NCBI RefSeq assembly: GCF_046097105.1
Contig: NZ_CP175562.1
Coordinates: 1,178,001 to 1,242,000, forward strand
Length of the DNA: 64,000 nt
Direction of reading: 5' to 3'
DNA from: Natroniella sp046097105
GTDB lineage: Bacteria; Bacillota; Halanaerobiia; Halobacteroidales; Halobacteroidaceae
A program made the translations under genes and the position numbers. Positions within the stretch are counted from its first letter, which is position 1. Each line of letters opens with the position of its first letter. Positions 8,389 to 18,920 of the stretch are shown here, piece after piece. The notes under the pieces are model-generated. The model searched no databases. It saw only the letters and a program-made list of their open reading frames with translations, and was not told the DNA's origin.

Positions 8389-11300
8389 CTAGACCTTCAC
8401 AAATTCAGTCTTAATTTCATAATCTAACTCCAGCCTTTCTCCAACTATCTTTGCATACTTAGCAAGTTGATCTTCTTTTTGTCTCCATCCACTTTTATAA
8501 TCAACTATGACTACTTCCTTTCTTTTATTATCTACCATTAGTCTATCGATTCTATATTCCTTGCCCCCACTGACCAACTGATATTCAGTATAAATATCCC
8601 ATCTATTACTAAAATAATCCTGACGCCTATCAATTAAATCCTCAGCTCTAGTAAAGACTTCTTGTAATCGCGTTGGCCCTAACAAGTTCCCATACTTTGC
8701 TAATACCATGCTGCGAGCATACTCTCGTTCCTGAGAAGTATCATATCTGATATATTCCAGATAATAATGAATGGCCAACCCTTTAATCTTTTTAATCTCT
8801 CTATCTATACTCAACTCTAAATCCTTATCCATCTCATCTTTCGAAAAAACTACTGTCTGAAAATAATCCTGTAATTTAGGGAGTTCAACATCTCTATCAC
8901 TCTGCTTATTAGCATCAACCATCAACTTACCAAAGCTCTTTCTTTCAACCAACTCCTTAAGTGAAGTTAGCTTAGTTGCCTTTAAGATTGCCTCTTCATA
9001 GATTTCATAACCTTTCTTGCTCCACTCTTTGGTATCTAGAGATCGCTTATAAGAACAAGGTGCTTCAATATATAAAAATAGATTCCTAACTGGTCTAGTC
9101 AAGGCTACATAAACATTATTAATCTCTTCTACAAAAGACTTCTCTTCTTTCTGCTTTTGGAAGTTAAAACCTAAATATTCAAATAAGATGCTATATTTTG
9201 AATTAGTTAAGAGATAATCTTCAACATTCTCAAATTGTTGATCAAAATCCAGATATAACTCCAATTTATTACCCCGACTACCTCGATTAGATTTCGGCTT
9301 CCAATAAAAAAACTCAGTTTCAAAAGAAAGCCCTTTAGACTTATGAATGGTCATCAACTGTACTGCATCAGCTTTTTGGATTCCAACCTGTTTTAAATCT
9401 TCACTCTCCTTATTTTCTTCTATATAAGCTATAAATTGAGGTAAAGATTCAAACTTCTTCATCTCTGCAAAAAAGTAATAGATATTCTTAAGTGCACTAG
9501 AGTTATCCTGATATAATACCAGCAGACCCAGCTCTTCAACTATCTGATTAGCCAAAGAATTAAATTCTAACTCCTTTAAATCTCTGATAATAGTTAAAAC
9601 TTCAGTTAGAACACCCGCCTCTAACTCTACAGCTTCACCACTTAGATAATCTTCTATTTTACTTTTATTTCTTAATAAGTACTTTAAAGCTCCGTTATTA
9701 AGCCCTATTAATTCACTAGCTAAAAACTTAATTAATGACAAGTAATCACCATCAGTCAAGTATCTTAACAGAAAATAGAGTGGTTTTATAGCCCGATGTT
9801 CAACTAAGCTATCCTTACTCTCTAAAATATAGGGAATTCCTTCTCTTTCCAACTGAGCAGCAATCTCTACTAAATCATCATTAGATCTAGCCAAAATACC
9901 TATTTCATTATAGTTAGGCAGCTTCTCTTTGATCGTCTTAGCCAATTCAACCTTTATCTCTTCAGTAATCTGCTGATTAAGATTCAGAATCTTTCTTTGA
10001 TGCTCTTCATTTAATTTAGCAAAAACGTTAGTATCAGTATTTATCTGAGCCTTCTGACCACCATATAAAACTTCAACATAACCACCATCTTTTTCTGATA
10101 GATATTCTACTCCTTCATACTCCCAACCTTCATAAATTCCACTAAAGAAGCGATTTATAAACTCTATAATCTCTCTTTCACTACGATAGGAGGTTGATAG
10201 AGATTCACTATCCCCACCGAGTATCTCTTCTAAGTTGGCAAATAACTCCTTTTCACCACCACGCCAACCATAAATGGACTGTTTTTGATCACCTACTGCT
10301 ACTATATTCTGACATTCAGCCAACAATGGTTGTAATATCCTCCACTGTAAGATACTCGTATCCTGAAATTCATCAATCAAGAGAGTAGTCACTTTACTTC
10401 CTAACAGCTCAAAGAAATAATCACTAACACCCTCCCCAGTAATTAAATTTAATTCTTCTTGATAAAAGTAGCGATAAGTATAGTTACTAATATCGGTGTG
10501 GGTAAATATCTTCTCTTGAAACTTAATCTGATCATAAATTTCAAATATCCTCTGAGAGAAGTTAAATACTTCCTCTTCATAAGGGAGCATCTCTTGATTA
10601 TAGATATAATTAGCTAACATTTCCCTAAACTGATCATAACTTGCTTCTAAATCTTCTTTCAAAGCAGCTACCTTCTTACCCCTAGTCTTATTTCCATTCC
10701 AGAACGTATCTTTAATGAATTGCTTATAATTCTTAGTGATATAATCTTTCTTATCCGCTAAACCTTCTAACTTAAGATAAGAACGAAAGGCCTTCTTAAA
10801 ATAAGTCTTAGAAAACTCTTTCCCCTTTTCGAGAGCAATACTCTCTAAAGCATCTACAGTTTGCTCAAACTCTGCTACTAAATTACCTACCTCCCGCTTA
10901 GCTCGCTCCTTTCTTTTAATCAATAGAAACTTCCACCTATCTTTTAAGAGCTGCTTTATTAACTCAATATAATTATCTACGTTACGCTCTACATTCTCCG
11001 TTAAAAACTTCTCCAGCAATTCAAAATCGGCTGGATTAGTAAGTAACTCCTTAAAGACCTTCTCCAATATTTCTCTGTTTTGCTCATCATCAACTATCTC
11101 ATAGGAGTAAATATCAAGATAAGGAGCTATTGCTTGACTAAAGATATTATTAATAAAACTATCTATAGTATAAACCTTAACTTTCTCCTTGTTACATATC
11201 ATCTCCCGATAAATTTCTTCTAACTTATCTAACTCCAGTTCAATATCACTATATACTTCCTGTAAGCTTTTAAATACTTCACTCTCAACACCTTTATCTA

Positions 11301-11475
11301 AAATATTCTCTAAATGTTCAAAAATTCTTTCCCTTATTTCAGCAGTTGCCTTTCTAGTAAAGGTCATTACTACTATCTCTGTAAAATCTTCTCCTTGCAA
11401 TAAAGCCGCTACATAATCTAATGATAACCTATATGTCTTTCCTGTTCCTGCACTGGCCTTTAAAATATTGATCAA
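8389..11475 (-). CDS. addA: AddA-like UvrD/RecB helicase-nuclease
   Basis: 1028 residues. SF1 helicase motifs are all visible: Walker A ASAGTGKT (residues 8-15), motif II LLIDEFQDTS, motif III VGDQKQSIYGWRGG, and motif VI VALTRPVRN. The C-terminal RecB-type nuclease carries VVIVDYKSG, the D-x-x-K part of its active site. With AddB it forms the double-strand-break resecting enzyme, the RecBCD counterpart of Bacillota. It begins with TTG and overlaps the addB stop (TTGA), so the genes are translationally coupled. It is shorter than the well-studied Bacillus AddA (about 1230), so I treat it as an AddA-like variant. Confidence 0.85.
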   Translation of the reverse strand: MINILKASAGTGKTYRLSLDYVAALLQGEDFTEIVVMTFTRKATAEIRERIFEHLENILDKGVESEVFKSLQEVYSDIELELDKLEEIYREMICNKEKVKVYTIDSFINNIFSQAIAPYLDIYSYEIVDDEQNREILEKVFKELLTNPADFELLEKFLTENVERNVDNYIELIKQLLKDRWKFLLIKRKERAKREVGNLVAEFEQTVDALESIALEKGKEFSKTYFKKAFRSYLKLEGLADKKDYITKNYKQFIKDTFWNGNKTRGKKVAALKEDLEASYDQFREMLANYIYNQEMLPYEEEVFNFSQRIFEIYDQIKFQEKIFTHTDISNYTYRYFYQEELNLITGEGVSDYFFELLGSKVTTLLIDEFQDTSILQWRILQPLLAECQNIVAVGDQKQSIYGWRGGEKELFANLEEILGGDSESLSTSYRSEREIIEFINRFFSGIYEGWEYEGVEYLSEKDGGYVEVLYGGQKAQINTDTNVFAKLNEEHQRKILNLNQQITEEIKVELAKTIKEKLPNYNEIGILARSNDDLVEIAAQLEREGIPYILESKDSLVEHRAIKPLYFLLRYLTDGDYLSLIKFLASELIGLNNGALKYLLRNKSKIEDYLSGEAVELEAGVLTEVLTIIRDLKELEFNSLANQIVEELGLLVLYQDNSSALKNIYYFFAEMKKFESLPQFIAYIEENKESEDLKQVGIQKADAVQLMTIHKSKGLSFETEFFYWKPKSNRGSRGNKLELYLDFDQQFENVEDYLLTNSKYSILFEYLGFNFQKQKEEKSFVEEINNVYVALTRPVRNLFLYIEAPCSYKRSLDTKEWSKKGYEIYEEAILKATKLTSLKELVERKSFGKLMVDANKQSDRDVELPKLQDYFQTVVFSKDEMDKDLELSIDREIKKIKGLAIHYYLEYIRYDTSQEREYARSMVLAKYGNLLGPTRLQEVFTRAEDLIDRRQDYFSNRWDIYTEYQLVSGGKEYRIDRLMVDNKRKEVVIVDYKSGWRQKEDQLAKYAKIVGERLELDYEIKTEFVKV

Positions 11476-14066
11476 TTTGATCCCACCTTACAGATATCAA
11501 GATAATTACATCTTCTACATCGAGATTTAAATTCAGCTTTATACTCTTCACTATTGATAAGTCGTTCCTTTAATACTTCAGTCAACTTTTCAGCAAACTT
11601 CTCTTCAGAGCCAGACTTGACCCAGTTAAACTTCTTCTCCATCACCTGATAAACTTGTTTATTAATAGTCTCTTTTGCTTCAAAATCACAGAGTAAAGCA
11701 TAGAAATCTAACTGCTTAGTATCCCCACCACCAGTTTTATAATCGATCAGATACTTTTCATCCTCAGTCTCTATCATTAAATCAATCCTACCACTTAACC
11801 AAATATCTAACTTATCACTTGCCAAAAAGACTTCTCTTTCTTCTCTATCCGGTGCCCATTCAGATAATACACCTATAACTTCACTATCCAGCCTCTGATT
11901 AACCTTACTCAAAAAGTAGGCAATGGAGTCTTGAACCGCTTTAAACAATACATCTCGATAATAATTTTCATAGTCTCTAGGAATTTTTAAATCAAAAGAA
12001 GTAAGCTCCTCTTCTAAGACTTTTCTAATTATTCTATTATCCACTTTAAAATCATTACTCTTAAACTTAGCTTCTTCTCTATCAACTATCTTCGCAAAAA
12101 CTCTATGTACTAATATGCCTAAAACCTTCTTACTCAGCTTATTATCAAATTTGGCCCGTTTATCCTCTAATTGACCGATATACTTCAAATAAAACTTGTA
12201 ACTACATTCTTTTAAACAGGAATACTTATAATAGCCCAATGATAACTTCTGATCTGGAAAGTCTTCAGCTTCTATCTTTAGCCGATCTGAATTACGGGCC
12301 AACTCAAGCCCCAATAAGTCAGCATTACAATTGAAGATACTCTTAATAATCTGAGGATAATTTCCATCACCCAAATCTACATCCTTTTCTTCTAAATTAT
12401 AATCTACTTTTAACTCTTCGATAAAAGAGCTAATAGCTATATTCCTAGCCTCACTTTTAAGAGTAAAGATTACTACTTGCTTGCTACTTAATAAATGCCG
12501 AAAGAATTTATACTTCATCTCTAACCGTCGCTGTGAATGAACCTTTAGCCCCAAACGTTCTCGTTGCTCTGTTGTTAATAAAAAATTAGCTTCTTCTTTC
12601 TTAGGGAGTATACCTTCAGCTAGATTTAAAAAGATAATCTTATCACGGTTAATAAAACTACTAGCTAATAAATCCTTAATTTCAACCCCAGCTTGTTCAT
12701 CACCTACTAACCTTTTAATGGGCTTAAACTTAAAGTAATTTAGAATTAATAGGAATAAACCCTGAGCAGTATTGCTAAAATACTGACTCCAAGAATCAAT
12801 AATTTCCATCTCTTCAATCGAAACAAGCTCAGCCAACCCACTAATAAAAACAGCAAGATCATCTTTATATTGCTCTTCAATTAACTTTTCTAGCTCCATT
12901 CCTTCTAAGTAACTACAAAACTCAGTTAATCTTCCTAACTTACTTAGTTGTTCTATCTCATTCAAGATTGCTTCAAGTTGTATTAACTCCTCATCAATTA
13001 ATTCTTGGGAAAGATAAAGATAGTCATTTTGGGCCAACTTCTCAATTTCAGCCAATTCCTCCTTACCTAGATCATAATAATCTCTAAATTCAGTTAAATA
13101 ACTAGCTTCTACTACATCCTCTAGCCATAATCTTAACTCTCCCTTACTGGAGTCAGCATTCTTTAATAGAGTATAGAGAGTCTCTAAAAATCTATACAGC
13201 TTAGTCCTAGTAAACTTTACATCTTGGTCAATTTTAACCTTAGTACTGGATAATAAGTTATGATAATTGTTATTCTCAAAATCAGCATCTAAAATCGTAT
13301 AGTTATCTTCTACTTGCTCTACTTTAGAGAAAGCAGCCACTAATTGTAGTAACTCCTCATTAGTCTGATAAATCTCTAATTCAGTATCCAGTTCATCAGG
13401 TAAAGTAACTGACTTCAACTCTAAATCCTGCTCATCATAATCTGCAGGACTGATCTGATTATAGAGCCTTACTGTATAACCCGCCCCTTCTAACTTAGAT
13501 AATAACTCCTTCTCTAACGGCGTAAAATTTAGGATATTGACAAAGACTATTTCTACAAAATCATTGAAATAACCCGGGTTGAAATTAGCAACCTTATAAT
13601 TTAGTCTCCGATCACTATAATTTAGCTCCTCCATCTTAGTTATACACCTTTTTCGTAGCCTTTGAAATATATCATACTTCTCTTGTTGCCAGCCATTTAA
13701 CCCTTCAATTTTATCTATCTTATACTCAGCTAACTCATGATAAAAATTAAAGAATTGATTAGCTAAATCGATTGCATCATTATAATTATTAATCTTCAAT
13801 CGTCGCTTATCCTCAGCAGTTAAAAGTTCATAAAAGAGAATAACCAGTTTCTCTTCCTTTAATAATAATCTATCACTAGGAAATAACTTTTCTTTCAATT
13901 CAGCCATCATTAAAAATAAGCTCTCCTGCTCTAGAAACGGTCTCTGATAATAATCTTTAGCTGCTAATTTACTAGCATGGTTAGCAAAGATATAGACTTT
14001 AGGTTTAGTATTGTCTATTGCCGTTTCAAAAAGATCAGCAGAATAATCTATATAATTTATCTCCAT
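11472..14066 (-). CDS. addB: AddB-like helicase-nuclease subunit
   Basis: 864 residues, upstream of and overlapping the AddA-like gene. The C-terminal PD-(D/E)XK nuclease shows YLIDYKTGGG followed by QLDFYALLC. Cysteines of a probable 4Fe-4S cluster are present: one or more in SCLKEC near residue 620 and the final C-x2-C-x5-C (CRRCNYLDIC). A helicase-like inactive first half fits AddB, and no good Walker A is seen. Together with AddA it would unwind and degrade broken DNA ends. It is about 300 residues shorter than Bacillus AddB. Confidence 0.8.
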   Translation of the reverse strand: MEINYIDYSADLFETAIDNTKPKVYIFANHASKLAAKDYYQRPFLEQESLFLMMAELKEKLFPSDRLLLKEEKLVILFYELLTAEDKRRLKINNYNDAIDLANQFFNFYHELAEYKIDKIEGLNGWQQEKYDIFQRLRKRCITKMEELNYSDRRLNYKVANFNPGYFNDFVEIVFVNILNFTPLEKELLSKLEGAGYTVRLYNQISPADYDEQDLELKSVTLPDELDTELEIYQTNEELLQLVAAFSKVEQVEDNYTILDADFENNNYHNLLSSTKVKIDQDVKFTRTKLYRFLETLYTLLKNADSSKGELRLWLEDVVEASYLTEFRDYYDLGKEELAEIEKLAQNDYLYLSQELIDEELIQLEAILNEIEQLSKLGRLTEFCSYLEGMELEKLIEEQYKDDLAVFISGLAELVSIEEMEIIDSWSQYFSNTAQGLFLLILNYFKFKPIKRLVGDEQAGVEIKDLLASSFINRDKIIFLNLAEGILPKKEEANFLLTTEQRERLGLKVHSQRRLEMKYKFFRHLLSSKQVVIFTLKSEARNIAISSFIEELKVDYNLEEKDVDLGDGNYPQIIKSIFNCNADLLGLELARNSDRLKIEAEDFPDQKLSLGYYKYSCLKECSYKFYLKYIGQLEDKRAKFDNKLSKKVLGILVHRVFAKIVDREEAKFKSNDFKVDNRIIRKVLEEELTSFDLKIPRDYENYYRDVLFKAVQDSIAYFLSKVNQRLDSEVIGVLSEWAPDREEREVFLASDKLDIWLSGRIDLMIETEDEKYLIDYKTGGGDTKQLDFYALLCDFEAKETINKQVYQVMEKKFNWVKSGSEEKFAEKLTEVLKERLINSEEYKAEFKSRCRRCNYLDICKVGSN

Positions 14067-14154
14067 CCATTAACTCACTCCTTTATAAAAAAGCCAGGTC
14101 TATTTTATTCTGGTGTTGGCCCAAACACTAACTAGAATTAAACTAACAAGAAGC

Positions 14155-14547
14155 TTAGAATAAAGAAAAGAATGATTTCTTTTCCTTCTTTAATACCTTA
14201 ATAACCTTCGAATTATTTTTTTCTTCTGCAAAGTCTAAACTGGTATTACCATAATTATCTTTAGCATCTACATCAGCCCCTGCCTTTATTAATTCTTTTA
14301 CTATTTTGGAATATCCTCGTTCTGCTGCTATCATTAAAGCTGTACTACCACAATTATCAGTTATATTTACATTAGCTCCTGCTTTTATTAACCTCTGTGT
14401 TGCTTTTAAATTCCCGCTTGCCACAGCCAGCATTAAAGCTGTTATCCCTTCATTATCCGTTGTATTAATATCCATTCCTTTTTTGAGCATCTTTTTTACT
14501 TCTGAGCTCCCCTTTGTAGCTGCAAACATCAATTCATCTACACTCAT
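14155..14547 (-). CDS. Ankyrin-repeat protein
   Basis: 130 residues made almost entirely of ankyrin repeats: three clear 33-residue units with G-TALM-A--G----V--L--AGA-V motifs and a degenerate first unit, ending in a lysine-rich tail and SLF. No signal peptide. A protein-binding scaffold; partner unknown. Possible cytoplasmic regulator of the neighbouring AddAB genes, but that is only positional. Confidence 0.85.
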   Translation of the reverse strand: MSVDELMFAATKGSSEVKKMLKKGMDINTTDNEGITALMLAVASGNLKATQRLIKAGANVNITDNCGSTALMIAAERGYSKIVKELIKAGADVDAKDNYGNTSLDFAEEKNNSKVIKVLKKEKKSFFSLF

Positions 14548-14998
14548 CTTACCCCTCCTATTTTATCTCTATCATACTAATTCTTGCAAAATAATAAATC
14601 GCCTTTTTATTTTACCTTTTCTCCACTTATCCACATTCTTAGATAAAAATAATTCCTGAGCAGTTGCCCAGGAACTAAAACTAATCATTATTTAATTATC
14701 AATGGACTTCCCTAACTTTTTTCCTCCTACTTCTTTAGTTACTAAAGCAATACTCTTAAGATAAGACCTTACAATAGAAATAAGTACATCTTCTTCATCA
14801 ACAACTAACTCATGATAAAAATTAAAGGATTGCTTAGCTAAATCATTAGTATCCCAAATTTTAGTTCAAACCCTTTAAACACTATAACGTTGCTGTCGTA
14901 ACCTTTAGGATATCCTCGTAGTTCAAGACAACCCATTTTATACTGGTGTTGGCCCGTATTTATAAAAAAGAATATTTTTATTCTATTAGATTACCTTT
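14548..14998. other. Intergenic region with a displaced addB-like fragment
   Basis: About 14807-14853 repeats, with few mismatches, an internal addB stretch near 13735-13780 (both encode DLA-Q-FNFYHEL on the minus strand). It continues into an open tail of about 35 codons ending in KSIDN and a stop near 14699. No start codon is available, so I read it as debris. Near 14930-14957 a GGGCCAACACCAG-ATAAAAT motif repeats that at 14095-14120. Confidence 0.5.
14653..14674 (-). terminator. Hairpin, probable terminator
   Basis: TTCCTG-A-GCA / TGC-C-CAGGAA stem, followed on the minus strand by TTATTTTTAT. It lies downstream of the DUF45 gene. Confidence 0.6.
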
Positions 14999-15736
14999 TT
15001 AAACTATATCTAACAAATTTCCATTAACTCTCAACCACTCTTTTTTCTTTTTATAATCAGGGATTACACTCGCAACTAAATTCCAAAAATCCTTAGAATG
15101 GTTAGGGTACTTAAGATGGGCCAACTCATGAACCACCAGATAATCAATCACACTCATCGGGGCCATGATTATCTTCCAGTTAAAGTTTAGATTACCCAAA
15201 CTACTACAACTACCCCATCTCTTCTTCTGCTTTTTAATCTTAACTGAATTAGGTGCTACACCAATTTGAGACTTATACTTAGCTACCCTCTCTGTTATCC
15301 TTTTTTCAGCTTTCTTCCTGTACCAGCTAATAAGCTCTTTTTTTACCTCTGCTCTTCTATCTTTTTTAGGAATTCTTTTATCAACATCTATGTAAAACTT
15401 CCCTTGATATAGAGATATCTGGACTCCCTTCATCTCTTTTTTTCTTAATTTAATTCTATATCTTCTGCCTAAGTAAGTTAACTTCTCACCACTCAAAAAC
15501 TCCTTCTTCTTAGGAGAAGATTTTATCTTATCTAATCTTTCTTGTTTTTTAAGAATCCAGTCTGCCTTCTTTTTTATCACTTCTTCTATTCTTTCTTCTT
15601 CAACACTCCTAGGAGCCCTAACTTTAAGCCCTTCTTCTTTACTTATCTCCAATCCTAGAGTCTTTCTATCACTTCGAATAACTTTATATTCTATTTCACT
15701 GTTTCCAATCTCAATTGCTTGCATTATTGCTATCAC
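14999..15736 (-). CDS. DUF45/YgjP-like (WLM-type) metallopeptidase
   Basis: 245 residues. The zinc motif HELAH (about residues 203-207) in YLVVHELAHLKYPNHSKDFW is the hallmark of the YgjP/DUF45 family, predicted metal-dependent peptidases. The N-terminal half holds the usual lysine-rich beta region. It lies 5 nt downstream of hsdR and should be co-transcribed; this gene pairing with type I restriction loci is common, though its role there is not known. ATG at residue 5 is an alternative start. Confidence 0.85.
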   Translation of the reverse strand: MIAIMQAIEIGNSEIEYKVIRSDRKTLGLEISKEEGLKVRAPRSVEEERIEEVIKKKADWILKKQERLDKIKSSPKKKEFLSGEKLTYLGRRYRIKLRKKEMKGVQISLYQGKFYIDVDKRIPKKDRRAEVKKELISWYRKKAEKRITERVAKYKSQIGVAPNSVKIKKQKKRWGSCSSLGNLNFNWKIIMAPMSVIDYLVVHELAHLKYPNHSKDFWNLVASVIPDYKKKKEWLRVNGNLLDIV

Positions 15737-15741
15737 TCCAT

Positions 15742-18700
15742 CTATAAAATATTGTGTGCTAATTGCATTATCTTTGTAGTTAAGTTATCGATATCATCTT
15801 TAAATTGTTGATAGCTATATAACCTCTTCATGATCATCCTCTTCATCGGCTTGATAACCTTATTTCTCTTCTTCTTCCAATCAACCACTGCCATCTCTTC
15901 AAGCTCAGCCATTAAATTTCTACTTAAATCAACTACTAGATCTTTCGGCTCTTCAGATGTATTATATTCAGCCACTCCCTCTTTGACTTGATTGGCCTTC
16001 TTCTCGCTTTTATGGCCCTCTTTTAAGATCTCATATAAAGCAAACTCTCTTTCACTTAATCCCAACTTTTGAGCCTTAGACTTAACATTATTAATATCTG
16101 AAATTATTTCTCTATACTCTGCTACCTGTTTAGAAAAATCTAACCTCCCCTGCTTATATTTTTCTATTATCTCTTCCAACCTCTCTTTAAGTGATTTATA
16201 AAAGGCTGGGTTCTCATCCATCTTTTGATTGATCGTATATTTAATTGCATTTTCCATTTCACTAGCCTTTGCTTTTTCGCTCTCTTTTTCTTCTATTACT
16301 TGATTAAATTTATCCTCATCTAGAATAGAAACTGGCTCATGTAGCAGAGAAATATCTTCTACTCGAACATATTCATCAATCAAATCTTTTACTTTATCCC
16401 CCACCCCTTTTACATCTAATGTCTTATCTCGATAACGATTTCTAACTGCTTTATATATCTTCCCTAAAACCTTCAAATCATTCCTATATGGTTCTGCTAA
16501 AGGATCAGGCATTACAATGTCCATACTCTTTGAGAAGGCTTTGAAAGCATTCTTAAACTCTAATCTATCGTCTTCTTGTTCAAAAGCTAATACACACTCT
16601 TCTAAGTTGTTCAAATCGAGACCATTAAATAGACTCATTAGCTTTTGATGCTTTCTTTCTAAATTTTCTTTTTCAAATTCAATAGGGTTAACAGCATTCT
16701 CTACATCTTCATTATTAAAGATAGCTAAAGCCTCTTTTAAATGATCAAAGACACCATAATAATCAACTACTAAACCAAAGTTCTTCTCATCAAAACGTCT
16801 ATTGACTCTTGCTATTGCCTGTAAGAGATTATGCTCTTTAAGTGGCTTATCTAAATACATTACCTGCTCTACTGGAGCATCAAACCCTGTTAAGAGCTTA
16901 TCACAGACAATTAAAAACTTAATTGGATCATCAGGATCTTTAAAGCGATCTATTAATTGATTTTGTTCTTCATCAGTAGTGTGGTACTTTTTGATTATAG
17001 GCTTGTCATTCTTATTTCCACTATAGATCACAATCGACTCTGGTCCATTCAGTTTATCTAACTTCTCTTTATAGATAGCAGCTGCCTCTCTGCTAACAGT
17101 CACTATTTGAGCTTTTAAAGGAGCTATCTTAGATTCATAATGTTTAATTATATCTAAGCAGATCCTTTCAATTCTAGCAGGCGTTTCTGCTATTGCCTGA
17201 GCAGTTGCATACTTTTGTTTTATCTTCTTCTTTTCTTCATCACTTTTATTCTTAAATACTCTATCAAATATCTCGTCTAAATCTCTACCTTCAACCCTCA
17301 ACTCTGGCAATTTACCTTCATAAAAGATTGGTAATGTGGCTTCATCTTCCACAGATTGATTTATATTATAAGTATCTATATAATCCCCAAAGGTTCTTAA
17401 AGTACTCCTGCTTTCTTTATCGATTGGAGTCCCTGTAAAGCCTAAATAGCAGGCGTTAGGTAATGCTCTTCTCATATTGAAAGCTAAGTCTTTATATTGA
17501 GTCCTGTGAGCTTCATCAACCATGATAAAGATATTTTCTGACTCATTTAAAATAGGATACTTTACCTTTTCTTCATCATTTGCTTTATTTTCGTTTAACT
17601 CCTGTTCTTCTTTGGTTAATTGAAACTTTTGAACTGTCGTCATTACACTTTTTCCACGAATATTTTTGATCTGCTTTCTTAAATCTTCAACATTACCAGC
17701 TGATACTGGATTAGGAAAACCACATCTTTCAAATGTAGCAATTATCTGTCTATCTAAATCTACTCTATCAGTTACTAATAATAAACCAGGGTTATTAAGC
17801 TCTTCCATTCGCTTCAGTTTCAAGGCTAAAAATAACATCGTCAATGATTTCCCAGATCCTTGAGTATGCCAGACTGTTCCATTTCTCTCTTCTAAACTAT
17901 CAGCTGCTTTAATCTTAACAATTGCTTTTTTAACTGCCCTAAATTGTTGATAACGAGCAAACATTTTAACTAAATTTTGTTCTTGTTCAAATACGATAAA
18001 GTTTTGAATTAGATCTAAAATGTTCTCTTTATTAAAGATAGAAAAGATTAATATATCTTGTAAGTTTGGCTCTCTATCTACTAATTCAGCTATATCTTCT
18101 TTAGTATAAGGATAGGGATCTTTCCACTCCATGAAGTATCTGTCTTGAGCACCTATTCCTGCGATAGAAGCAGAACTACCCCAAGCTGAGATAACAATTT
18201 GATTAGTATAAAATAGTTTTTCTGCCCCTTCTTCTAATTCATCACTTCTTACATTTTGGTATCTTCTTAACTGATTAATTCCTTCTTCTTCAGATTTATC
18301 ACAAGTTGTCTCATTCTTACACTCAATTACAGAGATAGGGATTCCATTGATAAAGACTACTATATCAGGTCTGATCGTCTCTTTACCTTTGACTGTATAT
18401 TGATTGACTGCTAGAAAGTCATTATTGGCTGGATTATCAAAGTCAATATATTTAACTGTCTGATTCTTCTTCCCCTTACCTAAATCCTGCTTTAAGGAGA
18501 TATGCTTGACTAACTTTTGATAAATCATTTCGTTGGCTTCCATTAAATTAGTTGCTTTAATTTTAAGTGGTCTAACCTGATTGACAGCTTTATTTAAATT
18601 ATTATCATTAAGCCAAGGATTGATTCTTTTTAAAGCCTTTTTTAGTCGTTCAATTAAAATTACTTCGTGATTAGAACTTCTTTGAGGTAGGCTATCACCT

Positions 18701-18792
18701 TGATTGAGATCACGAACTTCATAGTTTAGATTTCTAAGTAAGTCTAATATCTTCTTTTCGACCAGCTCATATTCATTCCAGTTTCTACTCAT
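15742..18792 (-). CDS. hsdR: Type I restriction endonuclease, R (motor/nuclease) subunit
   Basis: About 1016 residues. The nuclease site is seen as RPDI (D about 143) and VIECKNE (E-x-K about 157-159). The motor has Walker A TQGSGKS (about 312-316), DEAH-type VDEAHRTQ, GFTGTP, LLTGFDAP and QAIARVNR. The C-terminal region is helical, for assembly with M2S. It translocates DNA and cuts unmethylated DNA far from the target. I start at ATG 18792 because AGGTGAG precedes it; ATG 18810 has no ribosome site. It is separated from hsdM/hsdS by an Rpn-like gene and a terminator, so it probably has its own promoter. Confidence 0.95.
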   Translation of the reverse strand: MSRNWNEYELVEKKILDLLRNLNYEVRDLNQGDSLPQRSSNHEVILIERLKKALKRINPWLNDNNLNKAVNQVRPLKIKATNLMEANEMIYQKLVKHISLKQDLGKGKKNQTVKYIDFDNPANNDFLAVNQYTVKGKETIRPDIVVFINGIPISVIECKNETTCDKSEEEGINQLRRYQNVRSDELEEGAEKLFYTNQIVISAWGSSASIAGIGAQDRYFMEWKDPYPYTKEDIAELVDREPNLQDILIFSIFNKENILDLIQNFIVFEQEQNLVKMFARYQQFRAVKKAIVKIKAADSLEERNGTVWHTQGSGKSLTMLFLALKLKRMEELNNPGLLLVTDRVDLDRQIIATFERCGFPNPVSAGNVEDLRKQIKNIRGKSVMTTVQKFQLTKEEQELNENKANDEEKVKYPILNESENIFIMVDEAHRTQYKDLAFNMRRALPNACYLGFTGTPIDKESRSTLRTFGDYIDTYNINQSVEDEATLPIFYEGKLPELRVEGRDLDEIFDRVFKNKSDEEKKKIKQKYATAQAIAETPARIERICLDIIKHYESKIAPLKAQIVTVSREAAAIYKEKLDKLNGPESIVIYSGNKNDKPIIKKYHTTDEEQNQLIDRFKDPDDPIKFLIVCDKLLTGFDAPVEQVMYLDKPLKEHNLLQAIARVNRRFDEKNFGLVVDYYGVFDHLKEALAIFNNEDVENAVNPIEFEKENLERKHQKLMSLFNGLDLNNLEECVLAFEQEDDRLEFKNAFKAFSKSMDIVMPDPLAEPYRNDLKVLGKIYKAVRNRYRDKTLDVKGVGDKVKDLIDEYVRVEDISLLHEPVSILDEDKFNQVIEEKESEKAKASEMENAIKYTINQKMDENPAFYKSLKERLEEIIEKYKQGRLDFSKQVAEYREIISDINNVKSKAQKLGLSEREFALYEILKEGHKSEKKANQVKEGVAEYNTSEEPKDLVVDLSRNLMAELEEMAVVDWKKKRNKVIKPMKRMIMKRLYSYQQFKDDIDNLTTKIMQLAHNIL

Positions 18793-18885
18793 CAGCTCAC
18801 CTGCTTTCATATTAAAAATTCATTTACCACTAATCAACACGAATAACCACAAATAAAGCCATTAAATAACTCCATGGTTACAAAA

Positions 18886-18912
18886 AAGAGTAGCCATTAT
18901 AGCTACCCTCTT
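18886..18912 (-). terminator. Terminator after the Rpn-like gene
   Basis: AAGAG-TAGC / GCTA-CTCTT stem with a CC bulge, and TTTTTTG on the minus-strand 3' side. Separates hsdM-hsdS-rpn from hsdR. Confidence 0.7.
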
Positions 18913-18920
18913 CTTTATCA

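Noticed and set aside
14306..14659. 117-codon plus-strand frame opposite the ankyrin gene
   Set aside because: It is the mirror of the regular ankyrin repeats; no start signal.
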